Source: Anaerolineales bacterium UBA2181
Lineage (GTDB): Bacteria > Chloroflexota > Anaerolineae > Promineifilales > UBA4811
Direction of reading: 5' to 3'
DNA length: 64,000 nucleotides
Assembly (NCBI GenBank): GCA_002328075.1
Contig: DCVT01000058.1
Span: forward strand, 1 to 64,000
The notes below the pieces were generated by a model, which searched no databases, was not told the DNA's origin, and worked only from the letters and a program-made list of their open reading frames with translations. This document shows positions 51,331 through 60,317 of this stretch, one piece after another (positions within the stretch are counted from its first letter, which is position 1; each line of letters starts with the position of its first letter). Both the position numbers and the translations under genes were made by a program.

Positions 51331-52182
51331 CTAGCCGGTGGGTAACGCCTGCAGGATACCCCGGATAAGTGTGAGCAGCCGGGGAACCAGGGCTTTGCCG
51401 GCCTCCAGGACCTCGTCGTGGGTCGTCTCGGCCTGCGACCCCGGTTCTGCCTGAGGCGTGTTACTGATCCCGGATATCCCCAGTAGGCGAATACCTCCAT
51501 GTCGCGCGACAATGGCCTCAGCCACAGTGGACATGCCGACCGCGTCGGCCCCGATCAGTCGCAGGAAGCGAAGGTCGGCCGGGGTCTCGAAAGACGGACC
51601 GGCCAAACCCGCATACACGCCCTCCGTCAAGGGCAATTGAGCATCCAGAGCTACTCGGTGAGCGATCGCCCTCAGCTCGGCATCAAAAACCTCGGTCATG
51701 TCCGGGAAACGAGTACCGAGTCGTTCGTCGTTGGGCCCGCGCAAGGGATTTGCACCGGCCATGCCGATCAGGTTAATGACATCCGAGATCAACATCATCT
51801 GGCCGGGTCTCATGTCTTGTCTCAAGCCGCCGGCGGCATTGGTCAAGATGATCGTATGGATTCCCAACAGCTGCATAACCCGGATGGGCAAGGTCACGCG
51901 CGCCATGGAGTAGCCTTCGTAATAGTGCGCCCGGCCGCGCATGACCATGACGCTCTTTCCTTGCAGGTGACCGATGATCAGTTGTCCGCTGTGCCCAGCC
52001 ACCCTGGATTGCGGCCAACCCGGTATGACGACATAGTCCACGGTGTCCGCATCCTTCACCTCGTCCGCCAAGTCGCCGAGCCCGGAACCCAAGACCATGC
52101 CGATCCGGGGTTGGTGGCGAGTCTGTTGCCGGACAAAATCGGCCGCCTGCTGGTAATCCCGTAGTGTTGGGTAGTCTTCCAT
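51331..52182 (-). CDS. Purine nucleoside phosphorylase
   Basis: The 283-residue protein matches the trimeric class of purine nucleoside phosphorylases in length and motifs. GMVLGSGLGDLAD is the phosphate-binding loop, RVAGHSGQLIIG and VMRGRAHYYEGYS add phosphate and ribose contacts, and ILTNAAGGLR is typical. GLAGPSFETPADLRFLRLIG and DAVGMSTVAEAIVARH contain the purine-binding glutamate and the methionine of the ribose pocket. The enzyme splits inosine and guanosine with phosphate into the base and ribose 1-phosphate, in cytoplasmic purine salvage. It follows the xerD-like gene by 22 bases on the same strand. Confidence 0.94.
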   Translation of the reverse strand: MEDYPTLRDYQQAADFVRQQTRHQPRIGMVLGSGLGDLADEVKDADTVDYVVIPGWPQSRVAGHSGQLIIGHLQGKSVMVMRGRAHYYEGYSMARVTLPIRVMQLLGIHTIILTNAAGGLRQDMRPGQMMLISDVINLIGMAGANPLRGPNDERLGTRFPDMTEVFDAELRAIAHRVALDAQLPLTEGVYAGLAGPSFETPADLRFLRLIGADAVGMSTVAEAIVARHGGIRLLGISGISNTPQAEPGSQAETTHDEVLEAGKALVPRLLTLIRGILQALPTG

Positions 52183-52204
52183 CGGTGTATATCCTGCTAA
52201 TCAG

Positions 52205-53074
52205 TTACTCTGGGTTCTGGCCGATCTGGGCGGCTACCTTGGCATAGATGTTGGTGGTAGAGATGTTGGCGTGGCCCAACATGGATTGCACCTGCCGAAG
52301 GTCGGTGCCCTGTGCAACCTGGTGTGCGGCAAAGGAATGCCGCAGGGTGTGGGGCGTCACCGGAAAGGAAAGGCCCGCGGCACGGGCGTGGCTCTTGATG
52401 ATCAGCCAGAGTCCCTGGCGGGTCAACGGATGGCCCCGGTGATTGAGGAACACCACCAGTTCGTCTGGATCTCGCAAAAGCCGCGGCCGACCCGCCTCCA
52501 GGTAATCTGCCAGGGTGTTCCGGGCGTGTTGGTCCAGGGTCAACGCCCGCAGACCACCTTCCTGTGATGGGCACATCACCGTGCCGGACACGAGATCGAC
52601 CTGGTTCATGGCCAGGGTGATGACCTCGGAAACTCGCATCCCAGTGGCGAGAAGCAACGCCAACAGTGCTCGGTCGCGGAGGGTCTTCGGAGTTGCGTCA
52701 GCTGACGGAGCGGACAAAAGCCTATCAACCTGGTCCGCAGTGAGGCTTCGAGGAAGCCTTTTCTTGACCGGCGGCGATCCTATTCCGACGGCTGCATCCG
52801 TAGGCACCAGTTCGCGACCATGGAGGTAATGGAAAAACGATTTGAGGGCCGCCACCTTGCGGGCGACGGTGGAGGCGGCATATTGCCGGGCAACCAGTGC
52901 TCGGGTGTACGCTCGGATGTGGGCCGGGCCAATGGCGCGCCATTGTGCGATGCCCTTTTGTCGCAGGAACGAGACAAACTGATTCAGGTCGTTTCCGTAG
53001 GCGACAATGGTGTTGTGCGAATACCCCTGTTCGTGCGCCAGCGCATCTAAAAAGGCGTCGAGGGCTGCTTCCAC
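52205..53074 (-). CDS. xerD: Site-specific tyrosine recombinase XerD-like
   Basis: The start is GTG at 53074, preceded by AAGGAG at seven bases; this gives 289 residues, close to the standard XerC/XerD length. The N-terminal domain reads EAALDAFLDALAHEQGYSHN then TIVAYGNDLNQFVSFLRQKG. The catalytic set is Arg in TGMRVSEVITLA, the HxLR motif in HTLRHSFAAHQVA, and His in MLGHANISTTNIY with the nucleophile Tyr. The enzyme resolves chromosome dimers at dif with XerC, driven by FtsK. XerC and XerD cannot be told apart with certainty here; some Chloroflexota may use a single protein. The nearby ftsK supports the role. Confidence 0.88.
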   Translation of the reverse strand: MEAALDAFLDALAHEQGYSHNTIVAYGNDLNQFVSFLRQKGIAQWRAIGPAHIRAYTRALVARQYAASTVARKVAALKSFFHYLHGRELVPTDAAVGIGSPPVKKRLPRSLTADQVDRLLSAPSADATPKTLRDRALLALLLATGMRVSEVITLAMNQVDLVSGTVMCPSQEGGLRALTLDQHARNTLADYLEAGRPRLLRDPDELVVFLNHRGHPLTRQGLWLIIKSHARAAGLSFPVTPHTLRHSFAAHQVAQGTDLRQVQSMLGHANISTTNIYAKVAAQIGQNPE

Positions 53075-53196
53075 TGCAATCTCCTTGCCGGCCGAGGACG
53101 ACCTCGATATGACATAACTAGATGCATTATAGCACAACTCCAGCCAGACTCAAGCAGCAACGGCGGTAACGGACAGCTCAAGCAGCCGTTGGCGTT

Positions 53197-53718
53197 TCAT
53201 TTGCCGATACGCTGATATCCCCGGACAACCTTGCGCGTGTCTTCCACGGTAACGAACGACGTGGCATCTATCTCGTTGACCAGGCGGATCACGTCGGCGA
53301 CCTGCCTGCGTGTTATTATGACGTTGATCAGATGGACCGGACCCGACTTGCCTTCGGCTTCCAGCAGGGTGGCGCCATGGCCGTTCCTCCGCAGGCATTC
53401 GGCAATCTCTATTCCTTTGGCCAGCGAGACGATGTGGAGATTCGCGTACCCAAGCGCCAACTTGTCCTCGATCCACATTCCTAATAGCGTTCCGGAAGCA
53501 AAACCGCCGCTGTAGGCAAAGATGTTCCAGACGGTGTCGAGGTTGGTGATTACCCGGCTGATCGCGACAACCCAAATGGTGATCTCGACAAAACCGATCA
53601 GCGCTGCCCATTTGCGCTGTCCGCGAATGATCATGGTGGTTCGCACGGTGCCCAGGGACACATCGGTGATCCGCATGGCAAAGATAAAGAGAGCATTCGC
53701 TATCACAGTCCAAGGCAT
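53197..53718 (-). CDS. UPF0316 / DUF2179-family membrane protein
   Basis: The 173-residue protein has three helices at its N-terminus: VIANALFIFAMRITDVSLGT, ALIGFVEITIWVVAISRVIT and NIFAYSGGFASGTLLGMWIE. The C-terminal soluble part is a DUF2179-like ACT-like domain: RRNGHGATLLEAEGKSGPVH, LINVIITRRQVADVIRLVNE and SFVTVEDTRKVVRGY. This is the standard UPF0316 arrangement. Members are thought to be membrane proteins that sense a small ligand through the cytosolic domain. No activity has been shown. GGAATC is the weak ribosome binding site for the ATG at 53718. Confidence 0.88.
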   Translation of the reverse strand: MPWTVIANALFIFAMRITDVSLGTVRTTMIIRGQRKWAALIGFVEITIWVVAISRVITNLDTVWNIFAYSGGFASGTLLGMWIEDKLALGYANLHIVSLAKGIEIAECLRRNGHGATLLEAEGKSGPVHLINVIITRRQVADVIRLVNEIDATSFVTVEDTRKVVRGYQRIGK

Positions 53719-54015
53719 GGAAGATTCCTTTCACCAATCCGCGAGTACAAGTGTGGGGCTAGAAAGGGTGCACCAAAGCCCGGCGAGCAGACCCAAGTCG
53801 GCGTCCACTCCACCTTCGTATCGGCCGAGTGCATCCGCCCCAGCCTGCTGGTCCCGGCTGGGGTTGCCGACTCCGCACCAACTGTGGCCTATCCGCCATC
53901 GCCGTCTGGCGGGCATTTGAACCGCGTCGCGGGCGGATAGCTTATCAGCCATCAATTCCGCCGGTGAGGGCGACGATGGTGCAGTCCACCGCGGTCGAGT
54001 AAGCATCCCGACCGG
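53719..54015. other. Gap of nearly 300 bases between rnc and the UPF0316 gene
   Basis: A leftward open frame of 91 codons fills the gap but has no ribosome binding site and no recognisable domain. I regard it as an untranslated leader or spacer. Confidence 0.4.
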
Positions 54016-54711
54016 CTAGGTGTCACGCGTGCGACGTACCAGAGCGTCTCTGGCGGCCGCCTGGGCAGCTGTCTGTTTGCTGCGGCCACGACCCTCGCCG
54101 CAAACTACATCATCCACCAACACCTGTACGGTAAAGGTTTTGTTGTGGTCCGGACCGGTCTCTTCGACGGTCGCGTAACGGGGCGTGTGGCCCAACGCAG
54201 CCTGACTCCATTCTTGAAACGTGCTCTTGGCGTCCCGGTCCAGGTCCCTTGCCAGAATGGCGTCGGCCGCCGGCACCAGGTGCCGGTCAAATACGCTCCG
54301 AATAACCTGCAGTCCCCCTTCGAGATAAATGGCGCCCACCAACGCCTCCAGCGTGGCGCACAGAATGGCTGGCCGGTTGTTACCTCCGTGCTCCTCCTCG
54401 CCCCGGCCGAGCCGCAACACATCGGCTACACTCAGGTAGGAAGCCAAGCGCCCCAGGGTCTCGGTCCGCACCAAGGCCGCCCTCATGCTGGTTATCCGTC
54501 CCTCACGCATCTCGGGGTACCGGTGGTACAACATTTCGGTCACTGCTAGATCAATGACGGCATCGCCTAGAATCTCCAGGCGTTCATTGTCCTCCAATGC
54601 CTCGTCAGGGCTTTCATTGATAAACGAGCGGTGAGTCAGGGCTCGCTGCAGCAACGCCGGATCTTGGAAGTGGTAGCCCAGTGTGGCCTGGAATTGCGCC
54701 AATGTGGTCAT
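54016..54711 (-). CDS. rnc: Ribonuclease III
   Basis: The 231-residue protein has the RNase III catalytic domain with the signature DNERLEILGDAVIDLAVTEM, where the Glu and Asp residues bind magnesium, and ATLEALVGAIYLEGG, carrying the last catalytic Glu. The double-stranded-RNA-binding domain occupies about residues 155-228 (DAKSTFQEWSQAALGHTPRY, then KTFTVQVLVDDVVCGEGRGR and SKQTAAQAAARDALV). RNase III cuts rRNA precursors and other duplex RNAs. A glycosyltransferase gene lies 63 bases upstream. Usual length for the family is about 225-240 residues, so it is complete. Confidence 0.96.
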   Translation of the reverse strand: MTTLAQFQATLGYHFQDPALLQRALTHRSFINESPDEALEDNERLEILGDAVIDLAVTEMLYHRYPEMREGRITSMRAALVRTETLGRLASYLSVADVLRLGRGEEEHGGNNRPAILCATLEALVGAIYLEGGLQVIRSVFDRHLVPAADAILARDLDRDAKSTFQEWSQAALGHTPRYATVEETGPDHNKTFTVQVLVDDVVCGEGRGRSKQTAAQAAARDALVRRTRDT

Positions 54712-54774
54712 GGTTTATGGTTCCGTTGCTGTTCCTTTTCAGTCTTGCGGAATGGCATCGAGAAAGGCCGGTGT

Positions 54775-55497
54775 TTATCCGCCAAATCGCACCCGAACAA
54801 GCCCCTGAATGTCTTTCCAGGCAGTGTTTGCCACGTTGACGGTAGAGGCCGGATCGTCCACCCAGCGCACGGGGACCTGATGAATCCGGTACTTGGCCTT
54901 CTCCGCCCGCAAGAGCAACTCAGTGTCAAAGAACCAGGCTTCGTCCTTGATCTGGGGCACCAGTTCCTGGACCGCCTGTCGCGTGAGCGCCTTGAAACCG
55001 CATTGTGCGTCTTTGAAACTGCGGCCTGGAAACATGACGCCGATCAGCAGATTGTATACCCGACTGGTGAACTCGCGCAGTGGAGTCCGGTTGATCACCT
55101 GCGATCCTCGCATAAGCCGGGAGCCGACCGCCACGTGCATCACGCCTTTCATCAGCGGTTCTACCAGCGGGCCAATGTGCCTCAGATCGGTCGACAGGTC
55201 CACGTCCATGTAACAGACCACGTCTGCAGAGCTCTCCAGCCATGCCCGTCGCAACGCCCGGCCCCGCCCTTTCTGGGGCAGGCGCAGGTACGTCACCTGG
55301 CCGGGCCAACGTTGTGCCAATTCCTTACCCAGTTCCGGGGTCCGGTCGGTGGACGCGTTGTCCGCGATGACGACCCGCCAGGCGTACGGCAGGTTCTGGC
55401 CCAGGTATTCGCGGAGCCGACTGACGCTGGATTCCAGGTCAACCTCTTCATTGTACACTGGAATCACTACGTCCAGCGTCTTGGTTTCCGGTGGCAT
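54775..55497 (-). CDS. Family 2 glycosyltransferase, dolichyl-phosphate glucosyltransferase-like
   Basis: The ATG at 55497 is preceded by GGAAGGA; the frame extends to 55716 but across the promoter region. The 240-residue product starts LDVVIPVYNEEVDLESSVSR, the GT2 N-terminus. VVIADNASTDRTPELG and CYMDVDLSTDLRHIGPL carry the substrate-binding aspartates, and DAQCGFKALTRQAVQELVPQ plus EAWFFDTELLLRAEKAKYRI match the ALG5/DPM1-like group. No membrane helix is present. It would transfer a sugar from a nucleotide to polyprenol phosphate. It is first of the leftward gene series. Confidence 0.88.
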   Translation of the reverse strand: MPPETKTLDVVIPVYNEEVDLESSVSRLREYLGQNLPYAWRVVIADNASTDRTPELGKELAQRWPGQVTYLRLPQKGRGRALRRAWLESSADVVCYMDVDLSTDLRHIGPLVEPLMKGVMHVAVGSRLMRGSQVINRTPLREFTSRVYNLLIGVMFPGRSFKDAQCGFKALTRQAVQELVPQIKDEAWFFDTELLLRAEKAKYRIHQVPVRWVDDPASTVNVANTAWKDIQGLVRVRFGG

Positions 55498-55572
55498 GTC
55501 GTTCCTTCCGTCGTTGGATTGTTTCAGTAGGACGCTGTAGTCCGGGCCTTTGCCGGCCAACATGCTGCCGGC

Positions 55573-55578
55573 ATTATA
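55573..55578 (-). promoter_or_regulatory. -10 box of the leftward glycosyltransferase gene
   Basis: TATAAT reads leftward at 55578-55573, about 75 bases before the ATG. The -35 region is poorly matched. With the opposite promoter at 55604-55631 it makes a compact divergent control region. Confidence 0.55.
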
Positions 55579-55603
55579 ACACACCCTCCGGCCGGTCACC
55601 AGA

Positions 55604-55631
55604 TTGGCCGGACCCTGCGTTATGTTATAAT
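55604..55631 (+). promoter_or_regulatory. Promoter of ftsY-prfB
   Basis: TATAAT at 55626-55631 is perfect, with TTGGCC at 55604-55609 and a 16-base spacer. It precedes the ftsY start by about 29 bases, giving a very short leader. Confidence 0.6.
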
Positions 55632-55659
55632 CGGGTGGATGTGTTTCTGGAGGTTGTGA

Positions 55660-56583
55660 TTGTTTGGTAAGCTTTTTGACAGTCTGGCCCGGACGCGCAG
55701 TTCGGTTTTCGGGCAAATCACGAACCTGCTGGGCGCCGGCGAGGTTGATGATAGCACGTTCGATGGCCTGGAAGCTCTGCTCATTCAGGCAGATGTCGGC
55801 GTTTCAACCACCGCCATCATCACTGATCGTCTTCGCCACCAGGTGACGCGAAATGGCATTACTCGGGCATCCCACTTTAGGGAAGCCCTTCGCAGCGAGC
55901 TTCGGTCGCTGCTGCCTGACCCACCGCCTCTGAAAATCGACGAGCCACGGCTGCTTACGCTGGTCCTGATCGTCGGAGCAAACGGTTCGGGCAAAACGAC
56001 AACCATCGGCAAGTTGGCCTACCGGTACCGGACCCGGGGTCGTAAAGTGCTCCTGGCCGCAGGGGATACCTTCCGCGCGGCCGCCATTGAGCAGCTTCAG
56101 ATCTGGGGCGAACGGGCCGGCGTCCCGGTTATCGCGGGCCAACCCGGTGGTGATCCCGGGGCCGTGGTGTACGATTCAATCCGCGCCGCTCGCGCCCGAG
56201 GGTATGACCTGGTGATTGCGGACACCGCCGGCCGGTTGCACACCAAGTATAACCTGATGAAGGAGCTGGCCAAGGTGCAGGGAGTGGCAGCCAAGAACGT
56301 GCACGGCGCGCCGCACGAAACGCTCTTGGTGCTGGATGCACCTACCGGTCAGAATGCCCTGGCTCAGGCGCGTCATTTTCAGGCGACCGCCCAGGCCACA
56401 GGTGTGGTACTGACCAAATTGGACGGCACGGCCAAGGGAGGGATGGTATTTGCCATCAACCAAGCCCTTGGCCTTCCCGTGCGCTTTGTGGGTACCGGCG
56501 AGCGGATCGAGGACCTGGCAGAGTTTGATGCTGACCAGTTCTTGAACGGTCTGTTCGGAACATCAAACCACGACCGCAGCTAA
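55660..56583 (+). CDS. ftsY: Signal recognition particle receptor FtsY
   Basis: The start is TTG at 55660, with GGAGG six bases upstream. The 307-residue protein has the NG domain only, with no long acidic A domain. The N part begins LFGKLFDSLARTRSSVFGQI. GTPase motifs follow: GANGSGKTTTIGKLA (G1), AAGDTFRAAAIEQLQIW, VIADTAGRLHTKYNLM (G3) and VVLTKLDGTAKGGMVFAINQ (G4). FtsY receives SRP-bound ribosomes at the membrane for co-translational insertion. LVLDAPTGQNAL has Pro where Thr is usual. It is followed by prfB after 32 bases, as in many bacteria. Confidence 0.95.
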   Translation: MFGKLFDSLARTRSSVFGQITNLLGAGEVDDSTFDGLEALLIQADVGVSTTAIITDRLRHQVTRNGITRASHFREALRSELRSLLPDPPPLKIDEPRLLTLVLIVGANGSGKTTTIGKLAYRYRTRGRKVLLAAGDTFRAAAIEQLQIWGERAGVPVIAGQPGGDPGAVVYDSIRAARARGYDLVIADTAGRLHTKYNLMKELAKVQGVAAKNVHGAPHETLLVLDAPTGQNALAQARHFQATAQATGVVLTKLDGTAKGGMVFAINQALGLPVRFVGTGERIEDLAEFDADQFLNGLFGTSNHDRS

Positions 56584-56615
56584 TTGGCGACTGACCAACC
56601 GAGGAGAAGTAATTG

Positions 56616-57717
56616 ATGGAAGATCTGAGTTACGAACTGCAGGAGCTAGTGGAACGCGCCGAATCTCTACGGAGGCGTCTTTGACCTCGCCGCCAAGGTA
56701 GAGCGGGCGACCGCGTTGGAAGAGCGCGCCGCCGAACCGGGGTTTTGGGATAACCCGGATGCAGCGCAAGCCGAGATGAAAAAGCTGGCGGCGCTCAAGG
56801 AGGAAATCGGCCAGTTCGATCTGTTGTCCGGCCGGCTGCGCGATGCTCTCGAGTTGGCGCAAATGGAGGACGACGGCCTGTACGCGGATCTGGCAAACGA
56901 AATGGCCCAACTCTCAACAGAGGTGGAGCAACTGGATTTCCGCAGCATGTTCTCCGGCATCTACGATCGGGAGGATGCCATCTTGGCGGTGCACGCTGGT
57001 GCTGGAGGCACGGATGCTCAGGACTGGGCGCAGATGCTGCAGCGAATGTACCTGCGCTGGGCAGAAAACGAGGGCTACCGATCGGAAATCCTCTCGCTGA
57101 CCGAAGGGGAGGAGGCTGGCATCAAGAGCACGATGGTCAGCATCGCCGGCCGGTACGCGTTTGGCTACCTGAAGGCTGAGCGAGGAGTACACCGGCTGGT
57201 CCGGCTCTCTCCGTTTGACGCAGCCCACCGTCGCCATACCTCCTTTGTTCTGGTGGAGGTGTGGCCGGATGTAAGTGAGGCTGTGGATCTGGTCATCAAC
57301 GAGAGCGACCTGCAGATTGACCGCTATCGCGCTGCCAGCGCCGGTGGTCAACACGTACAGAAGAACGAGACCGCTATCCGCATCACGCACCTGCCAACAG
57401 GCCTGGTAGTGAGCTGCCAGAACGAGCGCTCACAGAAACAGAACCTGGAGTCGGCCATGAAAGTCCTCCGGGCCCGTCTGCTGGCCCTGGAGCACCAGAA
57501 ACAAGAGGAAGAAGTGGCGGCGCTCAAAGGAGTGCACGTGGACGCTGGGTGGGGCAATCAGATCCGCTCTTATGTCCTCCATCCATACCAGATGGTCAAG
57601 GACCACCGCACTGATTTCGAGACCGGGAACACGGCGGCCGTGTTGGAGGGCAGGTTGAACGGATTCATGGAGGCTTTTTTGCGCTTCATGGTGGTAGAGG
57701 CACAGGCAGTTCAGTAG
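56616..57717 (+). CDS. prfB: Peptide chain release factor 2, with programmed +1 frameshift
   Basis: Translation starts at the ATG at 56616 behind GAGGAG. After 22 codons the frame meets TGA at 56682-56684, within CGG AGG CGT CTT TGA C. A +1 slip continues at GAC 56683 as DLAAKVERATALEERAAEPG, for 366 residues, the family's usual length. RF2 recognises UGA and UAA. The RF2-type SPF tripeptide is in VRLSPFDAAHRRHTSF, and the GGQ peptidyl-hydrolysis motif in ASAGGQHVQKNETAIRITH. The in-frame TGA makes production inversely dependent on RF2 activity. An ORF caller would start it wrongly at an internal ATG near 56716. Confidence 0.96.
56670..56685 (+). promoter_or_regulatory. prfB autoregulatory +1 frameshift site
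   Basis: The sequence CGGAGGCGTCTTTGAC has the internal Shine-Dalgarno GGAGG, a three-base spacer, the slippery CTT, the stop TGA and C. This is the conserved layout of bacterial prfB genes. When RF2 is scarce, the ribosome pauses at TGA and slips forward one base. Confidence 0.93.
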
Positions 57718-57740
57718 ATCTGGCTTCAGGAGGCGCTACC

Positions 57741-59438
57741 ATGGGAATCAAACGAGGACCAGCATCCGGGGCCGCGCGGCCCAAAGCCGCGCCGGTGAAA
57801 AGCTCGAGCCGGGTGGTCAGCAGGCCCGCGAGTCGGCCCGTCAGTCGGCCTGCAGCCAAGCCAGCAGCCAGGCCCGTGAGCCGGTCGGTGAGCCGGTCGG
57901 CGACCACGCCGGCACGGCCTAAGGTTCGGTCAGTCGCGCCACCGGCCCGCATTCCTCAGCCGGTCAAACGGTCGCTGCCCGACCGGACACCGATCCCCAA
58001 GACTGCCGCACGCCAGGTGTCTGCGCCAAAGATTTCGCTCCCGGCTGCAACCAAACCGGCAACCCGGTCGGTCGCATCGACGCCGGCCAAACCGATCCTC
58101 CGACCCCAGTCCAAGCCATCCTCCCGTTCCTCCGTGATTCGGCCCGGGCAACCGGTCCGCCAGGCCGGAAAAGCGGTCCTATCCCCCACGCCAAAGCGAA
58201 TTGTCGCCCCAATGCAGCGTAGGCCTTTCCGAACGGCCGAATCTCCCGCAGGCGCGGTCGCTGGTGCTCTGGCCGGCGTCGCGCTGGCCCGGACGGTGGA
58301 TCGTGCCCGTTGGCATAGCGCCATGCAGGCGCGACATTCGACCTTCTATGGGGCCATGGCAGCGCTGCCGCTGGGTACGCAGGCTTTCGCCACTTGGGAG
58401 AGCGAGGTGTCCCAGCTGTTTGGGAGCATTGGCAAACTCCAGGAAGCTGCCTTGCTCCCGACCGTCGGTCAGGATCTGGACGAGATCAATATCCTGGTGA
58501 ACTCGCTCGCCGCCGATCTTGAGTCTGTCCGGCAGCGCGGGTACGCGCATCAGGCGCAGTTGGATGCACAGGTGGCGGACCTCGTCTCGCGCTGGGACCG
58601 GCTCTATGAGTCGGTGGCAGAGATGCTTCTCCGGCGCCAGACCGAATTGGTCGACGGCGCAAACCGGCTGCTGGACCACGTAGACCTTTTGTACCAACCG
58701 GGGGCAACTCGGGACACGGTAAACAGCTGCTGGGCGGGCGTCCGGGCGCTGCAACAGCGAGTGGAGGCGGCGCACCAGAGCCTCGTTGGTATGTACGATG
58801 GCCTGAGCGCGGAACTTGGCAAGATCGAGACCATTTTGGCGCGGACCGGGTGGATGTTGGATCAGGTGGAGGCGGCGAAGTTCCGGTTGTTGCAGGGCGA
58901 AGGCCCGCTCCGGGCAGCATCGGCCCGGTGGATTCGCGATGCCAAGGGCGCGGGCGAATCCGGCATTCTCTTCCTGACCGATCAACGCGTGCTGTTTGAG
59001 CAAAACGAACAGCGGATCACCGAAAAGTTCCTCTTTATCGCGCTGAAAAGGGAGACTTTGCACGTATTCCGATACGCGTTTCCGGTCAGCGGGGTGCTGG
59101 AAGTGCAAACGGGCCCGTCGGGTTCTTCCTCAGTTGGCCGGAGCGCAGTCGAATCGCTCTTTGTGCGCCTGGACGAGACGGGCCCCTATCCCAGCGTCCG
59201 CTTCGAACTCACCCATGACCAGGCACAGACCTGGAAAGAGCTGATTGGGCGGGTCAGGTCGCGCGAGATAGACAACGAACGCACCAAGGAATCGGTGACG
59301 CGGGCCGAAGCGATGGATTTGCGGATTGGCGCCATGCCGGCGCACTGCCCCAGTTGCTCCGCGCCCGTCGATCACGTCGTGCTGCGCGGCATGACCGAGG
59401 TGCAGTGCCGCTATTGCGGTCGGATGATTCGTTGGTGA
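57741..59438 (+). CDS. Unknown protein: Ser/Arg/Pro-rich N-terminus, PH-like domain, zinc ribbon
   Basis: The 565-residue protein has three parts. Residues 1-160 are basic low-complexity (RPVSRPAAKPAARPVSRSV and similar), with a short hydrophobic run AGAVAGALAGVALA near 165-180. Residues 200-390 are helical and probably coiled (LQQRVEAAHQSLVGMYDGLS). Residues 390-505 look like a bacterial PH or GRAM domain: GESGILFLTDQRVLFEQNEQ, then ITEKFLFIALKRETLHVF. The C-terminus has a zinc ribbon, CPSCSAPV and CRYCGRMIRW. The start follows AGGAGG. It lies between prfB and trmI on one transcript. I know no characterised homologue. Confidence 0.65.
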   Translation: MGIKRGPASGAARPKAAPVKSSSRVVSRPASRPVSRPAAKPAARPVSRSVSRSATTPARPKVRSVAPPARIPQPVKRSLPDRTPIPKTAARQVSAPKISLPAATKPATRSVASTPAKPILRPQSKPSSRSSVIRPGQPVRQAGKAVLSPTPKRIVAPMQRRPFRTAESPAGAVAGALAGVALARTVDRARWHSAMQARHSTFYGAMAALPLGTQAFATWESEVSQLFGSIGKLQEAALLPTVGQDLDEINILVNSLAADLESVRQRGYAHQAQLDAQVADLVSRWDRLYESVAEMLLRRQTELVDGANRLLDHVDLLYQPGATRDTVNSCWAGVRALQQRVEAAHQSLVGMYDGLSAELGKIETILARTGWMLDQVEAAKFRLLQGEGPLRAASARWIRDAKGAGESGILFLTDQRVLFEQNEQRITEKFLFIALKRETLHVFRYAFPVSGVLEVQTGPSGSSSVGRSAVESLFVRLDETGPYPSVRFELTHDQAQTWKELIGRVRSREIDNERTKESVTRAEAMDLRIGAMPAHCPSCSAPVDHVVLRGMTEVQCRYCGRMIRW

Positions 59439-59495
59439 AATGGCCGCGCCGGGGATGCGTCGGGGCAACGCCGGCCGGGCAGTTAGGAATGCGAG

Positions 59496-60317
59496 ATGAA
59501 AGTCACCACTGAAGGCCAGCTGGTCCAGCTCATCGGGCCGGACGGCAAAGACTTTCACATCCGGCTGCAGCCCGGCCGGCGGCTACAGACCCACCGAGGG
59601 ATATTGTACCATGATGCGCTTATCGGCGTTCCGCTGGGCTCGGTGGTGGTTTCGCACACCGGGTCATCCTACACACTGCTGGATCCTTCGTTGGAACAAT
59701 TGCTGCGGGGCATCCGGCGCAGCACCCAGATTGTCTATCCCAAGGAGATCGGTTACATTCTGCTCAAGATGTCCATCCGTCCGGGAGTCACTGTGGTGGA
59801 GGCGGGCACCGGCAGTGGGGCGCTGACAACTGGTTTTGCCTCGGCGGTAATGCCGACCGGACACGTCTACTCGTACGAAATCCGCCCGGACATGCAGTCC
59901 CTGGCCCGGCACAACCTGGAGCGGATGGGCCTGGAGCCTTATGTCACCCTCAAACTCAAGGATGTTGCCGAGGGTTTCGATGAACGCGACGCAGACGCGC
60001 TCTTTCTGGACCTCCCGACTCCCTGGGCTTATCTGGAGCAGGCCCATGCGACGCTGCGGGGTGGTGGATTCCTGGGGGCGATTCTTCCCACGACCAATCA
60101 GGTGGTGCAGTTGTTGTATGCGCTGGAGCATAGCCCGTTCACGTTCGTCGAGGTACAGGAGATTCTGATTCGGGGTTACAAAGTGATTCCGGCGCGCTTT
60201 CGGCCGGCCGATCGCATGGTTGGCCATACGGGTTACATGATCTTTGCCCGCGCGGTTAACCCGGTTGTCCAGGCAATGCCGGTTGACCCATCCGATCCAT
60301 CCGACGAGGAAGAGTGA
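59496..60317 (+). CDS. trmI: tRNA (adenine-58-N1)-methyltransferase
   Basis: The 273-residue protein starts with a small beta domain (LVQLIGPDGKDFHIRLQPGR) and continues with a Rossmann methyltransferase. RRSTQIVYPKEIGYILLKMS is the hallmark of the TrmI family. VVEAGTGSGALTTGFASAVM binds S-adenosylmethionine, YSYEIRPDMQSLARHNLERM has the acidic residue for the ribose, and DALFLDLPTPW carries the catalytic Asp. The enzyme makes m1A58 in the T-loop of tRNAs. The acidic tail (DPSDPSDEEE) is extra. It follows the zinc-ribbon gene by 58 bases. Confidence 0.93.
   Translation: MKVTTEGQLVQLIGPDGKDFHIRLQPGRRLQTHRGILYHDALIGVPLGSVVVSHTGSSYTLLDPSLEQLLRGIRRSTQIVYPKEIGYILLKMSIRPGVTVVEAGTGSGALTTGFASAVMPTGHVYSYEIRPDMQSLARHNLERMGLEPYVTLKLKDVAEGFDERDADALFLDLPTPWAYLEQAHATLRGGGFLGAILPTTNQVVQLLYALEHSPFTFVEVQEILIRGYKVIPARFRPADRMVGHTGYMIFARAVNPVVQAMPVDPSDPSDEEE

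Noticed and set aside
53731..54006. A 91-codon leftward open frame between rnc and the UPF0316 gene
   Set aside because: It has no start signal and a composition unlike its neighbours.
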